A stretch of 54,339 bases of DNA, taken from the NCBI RefSeq assembly GCF_000485595.1, contig NW_014578264.1:37866-92204 (forward strand), read 5' to 3'. The position numbers were made by a program, and so were the translations under genes. Origin of the DNA: Priapulus caudatus (lineage: Eukaryota; Priapulida; Priapulimorpha; Priapulimorphida; Priapulidae). This document shows, in pieces, positions 34,750 through 46,200 of the stretch (the stretch's first letter is position 1; the number at the start of each line of letters is the position of its first letter). Under the pieces are notes generated by a model. The model was not told where the DNA came from. It did not search any database and saw nothing but the letters and a program-made list of their open reading frames with translations.

Positions 34750-35789
34750 TGTAGTGGCCCTAGGGGTGGCCACACTAGACTTTTACACGTGCTGTGGTTA
34801 GCACGTGTAATTTATTTGTGTCGGGATCATTTTTCGCTCCTACCGCGAAGGTAGGACGGTAATGCAGTAGCAGGAAAACCCAGAGTAAAATGAACGCAAG
34901 TCCTTAGATAGTCTTTATACAACTGATGGTTTTATTCATCATATACAAATAACATGAATAATGCTCACTGCACGTATCTCGAATATAGCGTATAGATATA
35001 TATAATATATATTGCTCGTGCCACGTTTACGTTATCTCGTTAGCTGATTACGCGTTTAACTTCTCTTAGCTATTCTACAGGTTACTATTGTAGTCGTCTC
35101 TGTCTCTCCCAGTCGTGTGCTTCGCGGCTCGGCGCGAGTTCGTGGGTTGGCAGTGTGTCTCCCTGTCGTCTGTAGGCTATAGCTTCCTTAGTATAAAGTA
35201 TACCTTCTTGGGCGGTGTCCGGCTTGCAGGGGCTCTCCCTCCGACGGTGTGTGTGCGCTCTTTCTCTTTCAGTCGCTCGTTCGTCCGTTCGTTCGTCCGT
35301 TCGTTCGTTCGTTCGTTCGTTCGTTCGTTTGTTCGTTCGTTCGTTCGTTTGTTCGTTCGTTCGTTCGTTCGTTCGTTCGTGTCCGTTCGTTCGTTGGTTC
35401 GTTCGTGGCCGTCCGAAGACTGACTGATTTTACCATTGGATCTTGGCTGCTTATATAGAAGCCTGCGATGACGTAGGAACCTGGCAGTGCTTCTCTGTCC
35501 CGTGCCCCAGGTGCCTCGCCGTTGTCCTCCCTCGCTTAACACGTGTACAGGTGATGCAACCCCCTTGGTCCAGTGTATGTTCGAGTGTCACACCCCCCTG
35601 TCTGCCACGTGCTCTGCCGGCGCCGCTCTCTCTCCCTGCGCGTGTACTTGATGGCGCAACTCCCTGATCTCCCACATTTGGTAGCCATGGGACCCCCTTC
35701 CCCCTCGCTTGTTTGTGTCGGTGGGGAAAAACTTTCTAGCTCTGTTGCGGTGGCTGGTCTCTGCATGGTCGTATGACGTCATCTCCACA
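34750..35789 (-). mobile_element. solo LTR with CTAG target duplication
   Basis: The sequence starts TGTAGTGG and ends CTCCACA, with CTAG directly on both sides (34746-34749, 35790-35793), as expected for a Ty3-type LTR. On the minus strand it opens with TGTGGAGATGACGTCA, so a CRE-type TGACGTCA lies a few bases from the 5' edge. TATATAAGCAGC is at 35446-35457 and AATAAAA near 34930. A (GAAC)n microsatellite (35274-35405) lies between TATA and the polyadenylation signal and so would be transcribed. Three hairpins lie at the 3' edge. There is no internal region. Confidence 0.8.
35274..35405. repeat. (TTCG)n microsatellite inside the solo LTR
   Basis: Interrupted GTTC/TTCG tetranucleotide repeat. 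The counterpart at about 40280-40431 is 20 bases (five units) longer. Repeated SFVR-like and ERTN-like open frames here are artefacts. Confidence 0.95.
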
Positions 35790-35831
35790 CTAGCATAGCT
35801 AACGTAGTAGAACAATGTGTATTTTTATCAT

Positions 35832-36478
35832 ATTTAATAATAATATTTATTGATTTATATTGCGCACGTTACATACAGATATGTTCACGTGCGCATTACA
35901 AAGGCTGATTATAAAACAGCGGACTGCAACACTGTAAAATATAGATAAGCTGCCCCAAAATTATGGAATAAGCTACCCTAGTCATATTCAATGTGAAAAG
36001 TCGCTGGAATCTTTTAAACGCCTATAGTCAAAACTCATCTATTTAACATTCCATTTAACACATATATAGACATATTTTTAGGTGTACATTTGATTTGAGT
36101 TCTATTTTATTGAAAATGCTACATTATTGTCGTTTTTAGGATCTATATTTTACAATGTTGCAGTCCGCTATTCATAATCAGGAATTGTTGGATTGTCGTA
36201 ATTTAAGTATGAGAAAGCTCGATCGCCAAGTGTAGCCAACGTTTTTACAGCTGGTGGCTCAATTAACATTTGGTTACCAGAGCGCAGACTGTACCGATTA
36301 GGTCTCTTTAATGTAACTAATTCCCTAATATAATCTGGTGACATACAATGTAATGCCTTAAAAGTGATGAGTAGTATTTGAAACTCTATATGGAAATAAA
36401 CTGGCAGCCAATGCAAATGATATAAAACAGGTGATATATGATCAAACTTGGATACATTGCAGATAAGCCGAGCAGCTG
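35832..36478 (-). mobile_element. L2/CR1-type retrotransposon 3' end (contig 2 copy, inverted segment)
   Basis: The minus strand from the gap reads NVSKFDHISPVLYHLHWLPV, FKALHCMSPDYI and LATLGDRAFS, the C-terminus of an L2/CR1 reverse transcriptase. The following 262 bases (35947-36208), which hold the APKLWN motif, are inverted relative to the contig 3 copy. The 3' UTR ends in an AATAAATATTATTATT tail near 35835 and has a TGCGCACGT...ACGTGCGCA stem at 35861-35895. Confidence 0.85.
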
Positions 36479-36488
36479 NNNNNNNNNN
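36479..36488. other. assembly gap (10 N)
   Basis: This is the second 10-base placeholder gap. The 5 kb on each side are copies of each other, so the gap probably joins overlapping contigs. Confidence 0.99.
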
Positions 36489-36599
36489 CACCACAAGCTA
36501 GCTTCACGTTAGCTCGGTCACGTGAATATTTACAAAATAAGGTCGACTAAAACCGAAATTACGATTATAGTGATTTAGATGTAGGCCCTACTAGCTAAC

Positions 36600-39550
36600 C
36601 TCCTCTATATATATGTCCAGTCGTTTTCCATGTGTGACTTGTAGTTGATACGGTAGTGAGAAGTGGGAATCATTGCCTCTGGTACATTTACGTTCAGTAC
36701 GCTGTCCGACATCCACAGTGTGTACAGATTCATGGAAACGCCCGCAGTACCATTGAACACTAGTTTCCATTTAGGTCCAAAGTCTGACGTCAAGGACGAT
36801 ACAAAAGAAGATAGCGAGAAATCAATAAGTATTTAAGAAATCCTGTAATCCTTAAATTGTAACCCTGTATCAGAATAATACTATATCCTACAGCACCACA
36901 GTCCCACGCTGGTCTGTATCGTAATATCTGTGTATATATGTTATCTATAATTATACTACTATATTGTACTGGGGTTTTAGGTAAAGACTTCGGGTTCTCG
37001 TAGGTCGACAGCGTAGAAGGTGGCAGCGTTGTTTCGTCAGCAAATGGTAGAAAAGTTAGCAGCAGAAGCGTAGATAGCCAAGGTAGAGCCGTAGCCGCAG
37101 ATTAGTTGTTTCACTTGACTTTATTAGTAACACATATAATAAAACATAATAAAACATATAACAAAATATATACATACGTACGGCAACTTAGGTGGGTGAC
37201 CCACCTAGGTCCCGTCGTCTCCATTTTTCTACATTATGGTAGGTAACCCCTCCTGGGTAGGTAACGTCCGTAGCTCGGTTCCTCTCTCGGTTCTTATGTA
37301 TTATAACTCGCTTCCTCGCTCGGTTATATCTCTCTGTCCGATTGTCTCTATTTATATCATTTCCAAAATGGCCCGGCGACATCTGGATCCAACCGGTTTA
37401 ATAATTATTATCGGCCGGACCTTGCGGGCTAAGAGGCGCGTCCCGTGTCATTACAAAAACAACACGAACAACGAACAGGACAATTAGTCCCACTGCCTCG
37501 CCTGGCTATAAGCGCTACCGGTTAATTACAACGCACAATGTACCCGTACACACAATACAACAATCCTTCGTTTCCTCTCGAAAGAATTCGTGTCCCCACG
37601 TAAATACAGTTATACGTAAAAACATTAAAAGTTAAAAACGTTAGTCTAAGGCATGATGGTGAGGTAAATCCTTGGGGTAGAGAAGGGATGGAAAGTCCGG
37701 TTTTGAAACGGGCTGAGGGGAGCTGCAGCTGTCTAGTAAAAACGTGCGCACATTTTCGTATCACAGGAAGGGGCGACAGTATGTAACGGTAACTCAACAC
37801 GAATCGGCATGGAAAGGCTAGGAAGGATGGCAATCAAGGTTAATTACCTCTTACCACTTAAAACACGTTATAGTCATCGGTTAATCAAAAGAAACAATAT
37901 ACAAACAAACAAACGACAAAACATAAAATACAGATAGGACCGGCTGTAAGCTATATCGTAAACACATATACATAGTCAACTCTTTGTTTATAAAAATTTT
38001 GAATTCGTGGTATCGACCCAATGGTATCGGCAGTAGCCGTGACTCAAAAATGACGCGACGCGTGACGAAATCGGACATACCCAATTCCCGGGCGGAGCTG
38101 TTTTAGCTCGTCACCTTTAATTAACGCTCTATGGTAAGTTTTGTGCCGTAGTATGCCTCTGTTGGCAGGGACGCTAATTTTAGCTTACCCTATTGGCCAC
38201 GTTCGAGGTCATACTTGGAAGCGGCTGGGCGTCTCGCCCCTCTCATCGCATAGGCTTACTATATACTTTCGACGCTTGAGTCACCGTACGCCGTTACCAT
38301 GAAATTCGAATACCACTCTAGCTACGAAAATTCGCGCGCTGCTCGGCACTTCGCGAGCTGTTTTACTGTTAATAAATTATTTCCGAATTTGTGGCTATGT
38401 ATACAGTAAAATTACGATGTAGCTTACCATATCGTCGCCGTGTTAGACTACTTCTTCTGCTGCTCCTCGACTTTGCTCTGCGCGGGCTCTGGATCAAGGC
38501 TGTCGAGCTTGGAGGACATCACAACATGGCTGCATGCCTCTCCATTATCTTCCTCCCCCGCTCTTCTTCTCTCCCGATGCTATTCTTCTCTCTCTTTTTT
38601 TTTCATCATCTGGGGAATCAGCGTAGCGTACGTAGCGAATGCAGAATCTTCTTCTCCTTCTTCGTCTTCTTTTGGTTTCGGGGGATTAGCGTAGCGAATG
38701 CAGATCGTTGCATCCTCCACCAATTGTTGTACTCCTATTTAGCCTATTCTGGGGGGAATAGCTTGCTGGATAATGCCCGTTGCACGGCCACGGTCCTCAA
38801 AATCAATCTAGAATCGACAGCGGTGTGAGGCGACGAATGGTAGAGAGGTTAGCAGCAGCAGCGTAGATAGCAGAGGTAGAGCCGTAGTCGCAGATTAGTT
38901 CTTCACTTGGACTTTATTTCTTACTCAACATATACAAAATATATATAATACTACAGCCTAGGCAACCATGCCTATAGGCTCCGGCGCCTCGTCTCGATCT
39001 TTGTCCGACTGACTACATAGTCACAGTCTAAATCTTCTATCTTGTCTCTTTTTGCTTGTCAAATGCTGCTTATATATGTCGGCTCAAAACCGGATCTAGC
39101 ATAAAACTCGTCTGTCAAAACCAGACCCTTGCTGGAAGCAAGCGATGCCCGCTCGTAGGTGCATGCGTCGTGTCACTTATTCTCTAGCGCAAGGCGGATG
39201 CGGAAGGCGCGCCCGTCCATTGTCGCGCGCCGCGTCAACCACTCCTGTGTACATGTCCCATGTACATGGGCTAGGTGTCAAGCGTCGCATTCCGTTGCCA
39301 CCGCTTGTCAATTCAATACTAGCATGAGGTAGAACATGCTGAATACAATACTACCTATAGGCGGGCTGAACTGGTACTTTGCCCACGAACTATTACATGG
39401 CGTGTCTACTGCAGTGATGTTGCACACGCAGGTTGCGTCATCATGATTTTGAACATGGTCATGGTCAGGGTCAGTAAAATGAGCAACGGTGAAGACGAAG
39501 TGCGTAACCAACAAGCAACACACGATAGACCAGGTAACCGCAGATGACAT
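36600..39550 (-). pseudogene. exons 1 and 2 of the secreted-protein gene, contig 3 copy
   Basis: Exon 1 is 39355-39550 and exon 2 is 36600-36783, nearly identical to 34349-34544 and 31595-31778. The TA excess and in-frame stop near the end of exon 2 are also here, so that lesion is inherited and not a read error in one contig. Exons 3-6 do not follow downstream because the contig begins at 36489. Confidence 0.75.
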
Positions 39551-39627
39551 TATCACCGCTTCTCTCTCCTCAAAATTTGTATATCGATCACTCTAGCTTC
39601 TACTGGCCACACTTCTATAAACATATA

Positions 39628-39676
39628 ATCAGGAGCGTATAATGACAAAGCGTATTTGTTATTATACGCTCCTGAT
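39628..39676. repeat. 49-bp hairpin, contig 3 copy
   Basis: Identical to the hairpin at 34622-34670. Confidence 0.8.
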
Positions 39677-39755
39677 AAAATGAAAAAATATACGATATAT
39701 AATTAGTTACATTGTTTGCCGCGGTTACAAAAGATATAGACAGTACAATGCCTAG

Positions 39756-40815
39756 TGTAGTGGCCCTAGGGGTGGCCACACTAGACTTTTACACGTGCTG
39801 TGGTTAGCACGTGTAATTTATTTGTGTCGGGATCATTTTTCGCTCCTACCGCGAAGGTAGGACGGTAATGCAGTAGCAGGAAAACCCAGAGTAAAATGAA
39901 CGCAAGTCCTTAGATAGTCTTTATACAACTGATGGTTTTATTCATCATATACAAATAACATGAATAATGCTCACTGCACGTATCTCGAATATAGCGTATA
40001 GATATATATAATATATATTGCTCGTGCCACGTTTACGTTATCTCGTTAGCTGATTACGCGTTTAACTTCTCTTAGCTATTCTACAGGTTACTATTGTAGT
40101 CGTCTCTGTCTCTCCCAGTCGTGTGCTTCGCGGCTCGGCGCGAGTTCGTGGGTTGGCAGTGTGTCTCCCTGTCGTCTGTAGGCTATAGCTTCCTTAGTAT
40201 AAAGTATACCTTCTTGGGCGGTGTCCGGCTTGCAGGGGCTCTCCCTCCGACGGTGTGTGTGCGCTCTTTCTCTTTCAGTCGCTCGTTCGTCCGTTCGTTC
40301 GTCCGTTCGTTCGTTCGTTCGTTCGTTCGTTCGTTTGTTCGTTCGTTCGTTCGTTCGTTCGTTCGTTCGTTCGTTTGTTCGTTTGTTCGTTCGTTCGTTC
40401 GTTCGTGTCCGTTCGTTCGTTGGTTCGTTCGTGGCCGTCCGAAGACTGACTGATTTTACCATTGGATCTTGGCTGCTTATATAGAAGCCTGCGATGACGT
40501 AGGAACCTGGCAGTGCTTCTCTGTCCCGTGCCCCAGGTGCCTCGCCGTTGTCCTCCCTCGCTTAACACGTGTACAGGTGATGCAACCCCCTTGGTCCAGT
40601 GTATGTTCGAGTGTCACACCCCCCTGTCTGCCACGTGCTCTGCCGGCGCCGCTCTCTCTCCCTGCGCGTGTACTTGATGGCGCAACTCCCTGATCTCCTA
40701 CATTTGGTAGCCATGGAACCCCCTTCCCCCTCGCTTGTTTGTGTCGGTGGGGAAAAACTTTCTAGCTCTGTTGCGGTGGCTGGTCTCTGCATGGTCGTAT
40801 GACGTCATCTCCACA
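39756..40815 (-). mobile_element. solo LTR, contig 3 copy
   Basis: This is the same LTR as 34750-35789, with the same CTAG flanks, and is 20 bases longer through the TTCG repeat. Confidence 0.8.
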
Positions 40816-40857
40816 CTAGCATAGCTAACGTAGTAGAACAATGTGTATTTTTATCAT

Positions 40858-43800
40858 ATTTAATAATAATATTTATTGATTTATATTGCGCACGTTACAT
40901 ACAGATATGTTCACGTGCGCATTACAAAGGCTGATTATAAAACAGCGGACTGCAACACTGTAAAATATAGATACTTAAATTACGACAATCCAACAATTCC
41001 TGATTATGAATAGCGGACTGCAACATTGTAAAATATAGATCCTAAAAACGACAATAATGTAGCATTTTCAATAAAATAGAACTCAAATCAAATGTACACC
41101 TAAAAATATGTCTATATATGTGTTAAATGGAATGTTAAATAGATGAGTTTTGACTATAGGCGTTTAAAAGATTCCAGCGACTTTTCACATTGAATATGAC
41201 TAGGGTAGCTTATTCCATAATTTTGGGGCAGCTTATGAGAAAGCTCGATCGCCAAGTGTAGCCAACGTTTTTACAGCTGGTGGCTCAATTAACATTTGGT
41301 TACCAGAGCGCAGACTGTACCGATTAGGTCTCTTTAATGTAACTAATTCCCTAATATAATCTGGTGACATACAATGTAATGCCTTTATCAAAAGTGATGA
41401 GTAGTATTTTAAACTCTATACGGAAATAGACTGGCAGCCAATGCAAATGATATAAAACAGGTGATATATGATCAAACTTGGATACATTGCAGATAAGCCG
41501 AGCAGCTGCATTTTAGACTCGCTGTAACTTATTCAGTTGTACCTGGGGCAGCCCATAAAGTAAACTATTGCAGCAATCGACACGACTAGTAATAAATGCG
41601 TGAATTTGAAAGATAAGCTTCAAATATTGAGAAATTTTTTGACGCATATATGTTGAAGAGAAGAGGCCCTAGGCATGAGCCTTGTGGAACACCCCACTTG
41701 CAGTCGAAGCTGTCTGATAAAGTCCCACGCATTGACACGCGCTGTGATCTTTGTGACAAATAGTCACCAGTTAAGTGCTTTGCCCGTAATGCCAATCCTA
41801 GACTGAAGGCTCTTGAGTAAAATATCATGATCGACAGTATCGAAGGCAGCACTGAGATCCAAAAGCACAAGGAGTGTAACTTGCTGGTTGTTCATGTTCA
41901 TTAATATGTCGTTCTTAACTTTTAACAGTGCCGTTTCAGTGCTGTGTTGTTTCCTGTACGCTGATTGCATGATCGGGAACAGTCCATTCACGGTCATGTA
42001 ATTGTAAATTTGATCAAATATCATTTTATCCGTCAGTTTAGACACATAGGTGAGATTGCTGATTTGGCGGTAATTTTTAAAAAACAAGGTCAAGGCCCGG
42101 ATTTTTCAACAAGGGTATTACGAGTGCTTCTTTCCAGTCCTCAGAAAATGTAGCTGTATCTAAAGAACAGTTGACCATCTTAGTTAGAGCAGGTAATAGC
42201 TCGTCGATGCAAGTGATAATTAATGGGGTTGGCATTGGATCCAACGCGCAGGTCTTTTTTGATGAATTGTTTATATAATTTTTAACTTGTTCCGGCGACA
42301 GTAGCTGAAACTCCTCGAATACAACCGCAGGTGCGTCGTTTCCGGTTAGTTCCACATGCTGTATGCTGCTGCTGCCGAGCGTTGTCTGTATGTCAATAAT
42401 CCTTTAAACAAAGAAGTGCCCGATATCGTTAGCGAGCACAGACTTATCCTCATAATGCGGGTAACAAATATCTTCGTTTTGCTTTAATAGTCGTTTTGTA
42501 GCTCTGAACAGTTTTTCTTGATCACAGCTATTCGTAGCGATAAAGTTTGCGTAAAAATTCCGCCTAGCTTCATTCATTAATTACGTTGTGCGTTTTTTGT
42601 AAGTTTTATAAGTGGCATAATCGTACAAAGACTTTGTTGTCCTCCAAATTTTTTCAACTTTCCGTTTTTGTCTCTTTGACATTCTAGTGTTGTCGTCAAA
42701 CCAGGGCACACATGGTCTTACCGTGATAGATTTGGTATTGAGAGGAGCATGCTGGTCTAGCAAGTTTGAAAGAGTGGTGTTGTAGAATTTCACTAGTAAA
42801 TTTATATCGTCGGGAGAGTTATGACATAGGCCTGAAGCAGAGATATCCGTCTTTAGTGACAGTAGATCAATATATTTTAGCTTCCGGTATTTTAGCTCCT
42901 TTACAGTAAATGTAGGTTTTGGGGCCTTAAGCTCACACATAACTGCAGCATGACCAGAGAGAAGGCAACCAACGCGTGGTGAACCACAGATAATGTTGTC
43001 AGCTTGGCGAGTAATCATTAAGTCCAGTGTGGGACCTTGTATATGGGTTGGTTGTTTTACGTGCTGTTCCAGCCGCATTGATTCCAACAAGTTCAAAAGT
43101 CTATTTGCGTCGGGGCTATCAGCATCAACATGAATGTTAAAGTCTCCTGTTATGAAAAGAGGATCAGCAGATAGAATAGCTGATACAAAGTATTCAGCGA
43201 ACTCGTTGAAGAACACGCCGGTGGAGACTGGGAGCTCAGAAGAGTATGGCGGTCTATAGATGATGGCAAGTCGTAGTCGAAAAAGTCTAGATTGAATTTC
43301 CTATTCTGAATATTCAAATGAGGCTGTATCGGCAGCTGCAATTTTATTGACAATCAGGCTGTCTCTAAATACAAGCGCTGTGCCGCCTCCTTTGCGGGTC
43401 GTGCGTGGCTGATCCAGAAGATTATAACCAAAAGGAGTGGCTAGGGCTCTAGCAGCAACATCATTGTCGGTAAGCCATGTTTCAGTTATGGCAATCAAAT
43501 CAGCTTTACTCTCGCAAACAACCGACTTGCCGTTCTGCCGACTTGTTCTTTATGGAACGAGCGTTTAGAGTATACATAGCTGCATAAACGGCTTCTCAGT
43601 GACAGGCATCGCGTCGACAGTCGGCACGTTAGCAATGAATTTGATACATAAAATAGGCTTTGAGCTAACTGTGAGATCTGTGCAGACTCTTGCAGTAGTA
43701 ACTGGTAAAATAAACTCATACGGATACGGTTGAATAACGATCAAGTTCGACTAATTGTTATCCGGCTGACGTCTGACTGGCCGTCGTGTAGCATTGATGA

Positions 43801-44100
43801 GGGGTTTAATTGGCCGACGGTAATTTCTGCCCGCCCTTGTTCCACGCTGTGTCATCTTTGATTTCTTGCACAGCTGTAGTGACTTTATTATCGTCCATAC
43901 AGCCCTGTTTAGACTTGATTTGGCAATGAGAGAAACTTCACGGTTGATTGAGCGTAGCATTGCACTTGTGTACCGGACAGCCATATTAATTGTGACGCTG
44001 AAGCACTGTAGCAGATTTGCTAAGAAATCCAAATTTTGCAGGCCAAAATGTTTACAAACTATCGTTTGTAATTCACTTACAATGTTTTTTGCCCGTACCT
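40858..44100 (-). mobile_element. L2/CR1-type non-LTR retrotransposon, near full-span but broken
   Basis: On the minus strand, in order: a basic N-terminal region (about 44030-43750), an NARSIKNKSAE-type start, then endonuclease with LIAITETWLTDND (43498 on), FITGDFNIHVD and LSGHAAVMCEL. The last is the SDH motif with its Asp replaced by Gly. RT pieces follow: SAYRKQHSTETALL, LDLSAAFDTVDHDIL and GVPQGSCLGPLLFNIY. The segment that should hold the YADD-type catalytic box is deleted, and the frame resumes at HAFITSRVDCCNSLLYGLPQ, HWLPV and APKLWNKLP. Frameshifts and stops occur throughout. The 3' UTR has a hairpin and an ATT-rich tail. It cannot encode an active enzyme as it stands. Confidence 0.88.
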
Positions 44101-44409
44101 TGGGTGTTCATAAAAGTACTTGTTTATAACAAACACAAATAAAACACTTAATAATCACGTAAAATTACACAAACGGGTGCAGCTATGCAGCGCAGCGCTA
44201 GCCCTTCAGCGCAGTCACGCACGTGACCTTAGAAGGAAATACATACTCTAACAAATCTCACTTCTAGTAAATGTAATAATTACGAATAACGTACGGATCT
44301 CCTCTCTCAATGATTCTGTTTTGATGACTATGAGGATTTTGTAACCAGCGCTCCACCTCGTGACCTGATTAAATCACTACGTGTTGACGTAGCCTCGAAC
44401 TAATAGACG
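44101..44409. other. no feature recognised
   Basis: Short stretch between the L2-type element and the repeated unit. It includes a GCAGCGCAGCGC patch near 44190. No gene was seen. Confidence 0.5.
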
Positions 44410-44807
44410 ACTACATGTCCGGCAAACATTCCGCCAATGTAACATTGCGGGTACCGAATTCTCTGAATCCGAATTTCCTGTACTATTAGCAGAATTCAAT
44501 CAAATAATTACGATAATCAAATGCTTGAAATACGACTAATATTGCACAAGGGTGCATGGACACATAATTGCTTCCAGTCCATTTACGTTCAGTACGCTGT
44601 CCGATATCCATAGTGTGCACAGATTTATGTGAACGCTTTCGGTAGCCTCATTTGACGAGAAAATCGTTATTTAAAACTATATAAGTAAGACATATTAATA
44701 TAATAGGTAATTGTTAAACAGAATTCGTTTCGTTGCACAGTGTGCGTGTTGTAATTTTCTCTCTCTCAACAATTAAGGCCTACTTTCATTTGACTGTGTG
44801 TTACCGG
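44410..44807 (-). pseudogene. repeated unit with exon-2 relic, left half
   Basis: It matches 27005-27335 and, inverted, 52960-53345. The minus strand retains INLCTLWISDSVLNVNG, a relic of exon 2 of the secreted-protein family. It ends at TTACCGG where the Gypsy LTR starts; the other half of the unit resumes at 47335. Confidence 0.75.
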
Positions 44808-44954
44808 TGTTATGTTTGATGTTCACACATGTGCAAAGTCAATGCAGATATCTTTTTAGAATAACTCGTTTTAATTGATTCTACACCATGTGTGCATACC
44901 ACGCGACACACCCTGTGTTCTCGACGCGATGTCTGGCGGTCATATACCATAACA
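44808..44954 (-). mobile_element. 3' LTR of Gypsy copy B with adjacent polypurine tract
   Basis: The 147-bp LTR is bounded by TGTTATG and CATAACA. On the minus strand AAAGAGGAGAGA (44955-44966) sits directly before its first base, as a polypurine tract should. The short length suits a Mag/SURL-like Ty3 element. No second LTR is present because the 5' side is truncated. Confidence 0.85.
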
Positions 44955-45077
44955 TCTCTCCTCTTTAATGAAAATAAACATTTCCTGCGTGAGTGCTTCA
45001 TAGGCATGCACTAGAAATATATATATTTAACTCAAAATCCGCAGGGTACTTTAGTGCTTACCATTACACATTACAAA

Positions 45078-46200
45078 TTAAACCTCACTGCATGCTGCCT
45101 TAACCGCTCGGCTTGATCTCGGGACATACGTGTTGTCACTATGTGAGCTGTTAAGTCTAGCGTGTGGTACACTGGTAACACTAACAGGGGTCTCTTTCTT
45201 GTTATGTCCGTCAGTTTCTCGTTCCCGCTGAAAATTGAAATTTTCGCCTGGCTGTCTAATCTGTCTCCTGTTCCGTCTATACCGTGCACCCGTCTCAGCT
45301 TCGACAACATACGAACGAGGTAGTTCTGTGCACTCGTTTTTAACTATAGCAGGTTCCCATCTCTTTGTCACTGGGTGCTGTATCCTAGCACTTTGTCCAT
45401 TTTGTAGTTTAGGTAACGGTTTTGTATGAGCATCATACCGAGCCTGTGATCTATCTTGCTTGTCTCTCATTCCTTCCTGTACTTCTTCGTTCTTCGCAGT
45501 CATGTTAACCATAGGTAAGTTCGACTGTATCTTACGGTTAAATAACAGCTCGGCTGGTGATGGTATTCTTGCACTCAGTGGCGTAGTACGAATACACAGC
45601 AATGCTAGCGCGGGATCCTGTCCAGATTCTCGAGCTTTTTCTAGCGTCTTCTTTATAACACCAACATATCTTTCCGCTTTTCCATTCGCATGGGGATAAT
45701 TTGGGCTGCTGGTTACATGCTTGAACCCGTACTCTTCTGCGAATTTCGCAAATTCACTGCTGCTATACTGCGGCCCGTTGTCACATATAATTGTCTCTGG
45801 GATTCCATACTCTGCTAGGATTCTTCTCAAGCTTTGAATCACACCTGCTGATGTTACGGTTGATAGCTTCCTCACAATTGAGAATGAGCTATAGTAGTCT
45901 ACCACAATGAGGTAATGCGCTTGATTCCACACAAATAAGTTAGAACCAATCATTTGCCATGGTTTCTGCGCTTCAATGTGTATCATTGGCTCCGGTGCCT
46001 GTGATGTCTAGTTTCTTTGACACGCAGCGCACTGCTTGACCATCTTTTCGATGTAAGCATTAATTCCACACCAGAAAACCGTTGCTCTGGCTCTCAGTCG
46101 ACACTTTTCAACCCCTTGATGTCCTGCGTGTATCTTCTTCATCACATCCTCCTGCATCTTCTTAGGGGCGATAACTCTGTCTCCTTTAACAAGAACGCGT
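45078..46200 (-). pseudogene. Gypsy integrase (copy B)
   Basis: The frame of about 300 codons (45986-45078) follows an H2C2 zinc-finger segment (IHAGHQGVEKCR, then QCAACQ, with one in-frame stop). The core has VVDYYSSF, CDNGPQYSS and HANGKAERYV, then a C-terminal PRSYVVEAETGARYRRNR box. The position that is normally the first catalytic Asp is Asn here (MIGSNLF). The second Asp (CDNG) and the Glu (KAER) are kept. It lies between RNase H and the 3' LTR, the usual Ty3 order. Confidence 0.88.

Larger units (their letters stand above)
31484..36478. repeat. end of contig 2, repeated as the start of contig 3
   Basis: It is nearly identical to 36489-41508 at a constant 5005-5026 base offset. Differences are a few substitutions, a 20-base microsatellite length change and a 262-base inversion. 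It reaches exactly to the N gap on this side and starts exactly at the gap on the other. Confidence 0.97.
36489..41508. repeat. start of contig 3, copy of 31484-36478
   Basis: It contains the same LTR-element candidate, hairpin, signal-peptide exon, solo LTR and L2 3' end. See the partner entry for the differences. Confidence 0.97.

Noticed and set aside
35115-35542. Repeated SFVR-like and ERTN-like open frames, and the copies at 40091-40568
   Set aside because: They are translations of the TTCG/GAAC microsatellite inside the solo LTR.
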